Below are positions 7,914 through 8,934 of a DNA stretch of 8,934 bases, one piece after another. Every line of letters starts with the position of its first letter. Within the stretch, counting starts at the first letter, position 1. The notes beneath the pieces were generated by a model. The model saw nothing but the letters and a program-made list of their open reading frames with translations, had not been told where the DNA came from and did no database searches. A program made the translations under genes and the position numbers. This DNA comes from Rhodoferax sp. (lineage in GTDB: Bacteria; Pseudomonadota; Gammaproteobacteria; Burkholderiales; Burkholderiaceae_C). Location: assembly GCA_018882485.1 (NCBI GenBank), contig VERU01000075.1:1-8934 (forward strand), in the 5' to 3' direction.

Positions 7914-8339
7914 ATGTCCGTGCTCACCCTGGCGCAAGCCAACACCATCATCGCCGCCGCCCTGGCCCGCGCCAGGCAGGCCGGCTACCAGCCCATGGGC
8001 GTGGCCGTGCTCGACGCCTCCGGCAACCTGAAAGCCTTTGCCAGCGAAGACGGGGCCAGCATGTTCCGCTTCGACATTGCCCGCGCCAAGGCCTTGGGGG
8101 CGGTCGGCATGGGTGTGTCCAGCCGGGTGCTGGGCCAGCGCGCCAAGGACAACCCCAACTTCTTCGTGTCGCTCTCGGCCACCTCCCAGGGCAGGTTCCT
8201 GCCCCAGCCGGGCGCGGTGCTCATCCAGGACGCCACTGGCACCGTGATTGGCGCCGTGGGCGCCAGCGGCGGCACCGGGGATGAAGACGAGGCCATCTGC
8301 ATCGCCGGCGTGCAGGCCGCCGGGCTGACCCCCGGCTGA
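7914..8339 (+). CDS. GlcG/HbpS family protein (haem-degrading-like domain)
   Basis: A 141-residue single-domain protein of the GlcG/HbpS family (Pfam Haem_degrading). Hallmarks are VAVLDASGNLKAFASEDGA (30-48), the RFDIARAKALGA helix (52-63), FLPQPGAVLIQDATGTVIGAVGASGG (95-120) and the acidic DEDEAICIAGVQA end (123-135). These fit the family pattern of proline/glycine, GxVIGAxGxSGG and DExxA. There is no signal peptide, so it should be cytoplasmic, unlike HbpS of Streptomyces, which is secreted. The family occurs beside many catabolic operons and its biochemical role there is unclear; haem binding should not be assumed. The start ATG has GGAG at 7905-7908, 5 nt upstream. It follows the peptidase by 48 nt and is the last gene before a probable terminator. 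Confidence 0.9.
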   Translation: MSVLTLAQANTIIAAALARARQAGYQPMGVAVLDASGNLKAFASEDGASMFRFDIARAKALGAVGMGVSSRVLGQRAKDNPNFFVSLSATSQGRFLPQPGAVLIQDATGTVIGAVGASGGTGDEDEAICIAGVQAAGLTPG

Positions 8340-8380
8340 GGCAGGCCACCATCCGGGCAGCGTTTCCTTTGGATGCCTGA

Positions 8381-8445
8381 CGCTATTGAATTCGTAGCTA
8401 GAACCGCTTATTCAACAAGGGCTGGAGCCCTTTTTGGCTCAATTA
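8381..8445. repeat. AT-rich palindromic intergenic element, Comamonadaceae-type dispersed repeat (tentative)
   Basis: The base composition here drops sharply from the surrounding GC-rich DNA. The element holds GCTA (8382-8385) and TAGC (8395-8398) flanking a GAATTC core (8388-8393), then CGCTTATTCAACAAG and a second palindromic block around 8417-8440. The order (GCTATT...TAGCT, CGCTTATTCAA, AAG.GCT.GAGCC, T-rich run, CTCAA) resembles short intergenic repeats I recall from Acidovorax and Comamonas genomes. Only one copy is visible in this window, so repeat status rests on recall and not on sequence shown here. Confidence 0.5.
8417..8435 (+). terminator. Probable Rho-independent terminator of the transport operon
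   Basis: AAGGGC (8417-8422) pairs with GCCCTT (8427-8432) around TGGA, with five T residues at 8431-8435. It lies about 78 nt past the last stop codon of the + strand series and within the AT-rich element. The T run is short and two of its Ts take part in the stem. A competing hairpin GAGCC/GGCTC (8425-8429 with 8436-8440) overlaps it. On the opposite strand there is no T run, so it would not serve the convergent gene. Confidence 0.55.
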
Positions 8446-8507
8446 TTTTGCCCAGCGGGTTCCCGAGACTGTCCCGATCCAGGGCGCCAGAGATCACACA
8501 TCGCGGC

Positions 8508-8934
8508 TCACGTCCTCAGAGCCTGCTTCGCGGCGCCCCGGCGTCCCTGGCTCCATTGCGAGGCGCTGCAACCAAACTGCGCCAGAAACCAGTGGCTGAA
8601 GCTGCTGGCGCGGGCAAACCCGAGCAGGCCTGCGATTTCGCCCAGCGGCAGATCGCTCTCGCCCAGGTGTCGCTGGACAAGGTCGGTGCGCACCTGATCG
8701 AGCAGGCGGCTGTAGGACAGGCCCGTTGACGCCAGCTGCCGATGCAGGGTGCGGCGGTCCATCTGGAGCAGCCGGGCCACCTGGTCGGCGCTGCATTCAC
8801 CGCCCGGCAACAGTGCCTGGATGGTCTGCATGCACAGGTCCTGGACGCTGTCGGTCTGCGCGTGCATCGCGCCTTCCAGGTACTTGCGCGCCAGCGCCGC
8901 CGCGCCCTGATCACTGAGTGGGCGTGGCCTGTAC
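8508..8934 (-). CDS. AraC-family transcriptional regulator, C-terminal part (5' truncated by window edge)
   Basis: 141 codons are visible, all open to the window end, so the true start lies beyond 8934. The ATG at 8865-8867 is internal: the 22 residues before it (YRPRPLSDQGAAALARKYLEGA) read smoothly into the domain. The visible part is the DNA-binding domain with two helix-turn-helix motifs. The first is around C-S-A-D-Q-V-A-R-L-L-Q-M-D-R-R-T-L-H-R-Q-L. The second is L-P-L-G-E-I-A-G-L-L-G-F...S-S-F-S-H-W-F-L-A-Q-F-G-C-S-A-S-Q-W, the AraC signature region. It most resembles regulators with an N-terminal arabinose-binding-like domain (PF12625 type), which would occupy the missing part of about 190 residues. 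It converges on the operon and shares no promoter with it, so control of the operon by this protein cannot be inferred from position. Confidence 0.9.
   Translation of the reverse strand, partial: YRPRPLSDQGAAALARKYLEGAMHAQTDSVQDLCMQTIQALLPGGECSADQVARLLQMDRRTLHRQLASTGLSYSRLLDQVRTDLVQRHLGESDLPLGEIAGLLGFARASSFSHWFLAQFGCSASQWSQGRRGAAKQALRT

Larger units (their letters stand above)
8340..8507. other. Intergenic region between convergent genes
   Basis: These 168 nt separate the end of the operon from the end of the AraC-type gene on the other strand. They contain the AT-rich element and the hairpin described separately. From 8446 to 8507 I see no gene, no promoter-like pair and no convincing terminator for the - strand gene. 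An open frame on the + strand from 8373 runs into the regulator gene and has no family features. Confidence 0.7.

Noticed and set aside
8373..8729. A 118-codon + strand open frame
   Set aside because: It crosses the intergenic repeat and runs antisense into the AraC-family gene. It has no ribosome site and no recognisable domain.
8508..8934. AraC-family gene as the dedicated regulator of the operon
   Set aside because: It is convergent with the operon and lacks its sensor domain here. No shared promoter region is visible, so the link is not supported.

Overview
The window is a GC-rich stretch of bacterial chromosome. Gene density is high, and the + strand genes are tightly packed with 4-base ATGA overlaps. 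Codon usage is strongly GC at third positions. The proteins look like beta-proteobacterial catabolic and transport genes, and an AT-richer intergenic element near 8381-8445 resembles a dispersed repeat I associate with Comamonadaceae (Acidovorax, Comamonas and relatives). That placement is an inference from recall, not from a search.

Layout. Bases 1-30 are not genomic: they match the Illumina Nextera (Tn5) read-2 adapter, one base short, so the true sequence begins at about 31. From 31 a co-directional gene series runs on the + strand: the C-terminal part of a hydantoinase B/oxoprolinase subunit (31-1004), then a complete peptide-type ABC importer consisting of a periplasmic binding protein (1039-2595), two permeases (2623-3630 and 3627-4511) and two ATPases (4508-5539 and 5536-6339). 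It continues with an M81/MlrC-like metallopeptidase (6369-7865) and a small GlcG/HbpS-family protein (7914-8339). Gaps are 27-48 nt or negative, so this is very probably one operon. A hairpin followed by T residues at 8417-8435, inside the AT-rich repeat, is the likely end of the transcript. Beyond it, on the - strand and convergent, is the C-terminal part of an AraC-family regulator (8508-8934), cut by the window edge.

How the genes may work together. The importer would bring in a peptide-like or cyclic amide compound. The hydantoinase B-type subunit, with an A subunit expected upstream of the window, would open a lactam or hydantoin-type ring. The M81 enzyme would hydrolyse an amide or peptide bond. 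The role of the GlcG-like protein is unknown. The substrate cannot be read from the sequence. Each family is known; what deserves a second look is the particular combination, the adapter artefact at the left edge, the uneven C-terminal cysteine domain between the two ATPases, and the repeat/terminator element. I found no RNA genes, CRISPR array, insertion sequence, defence system or evident new system.
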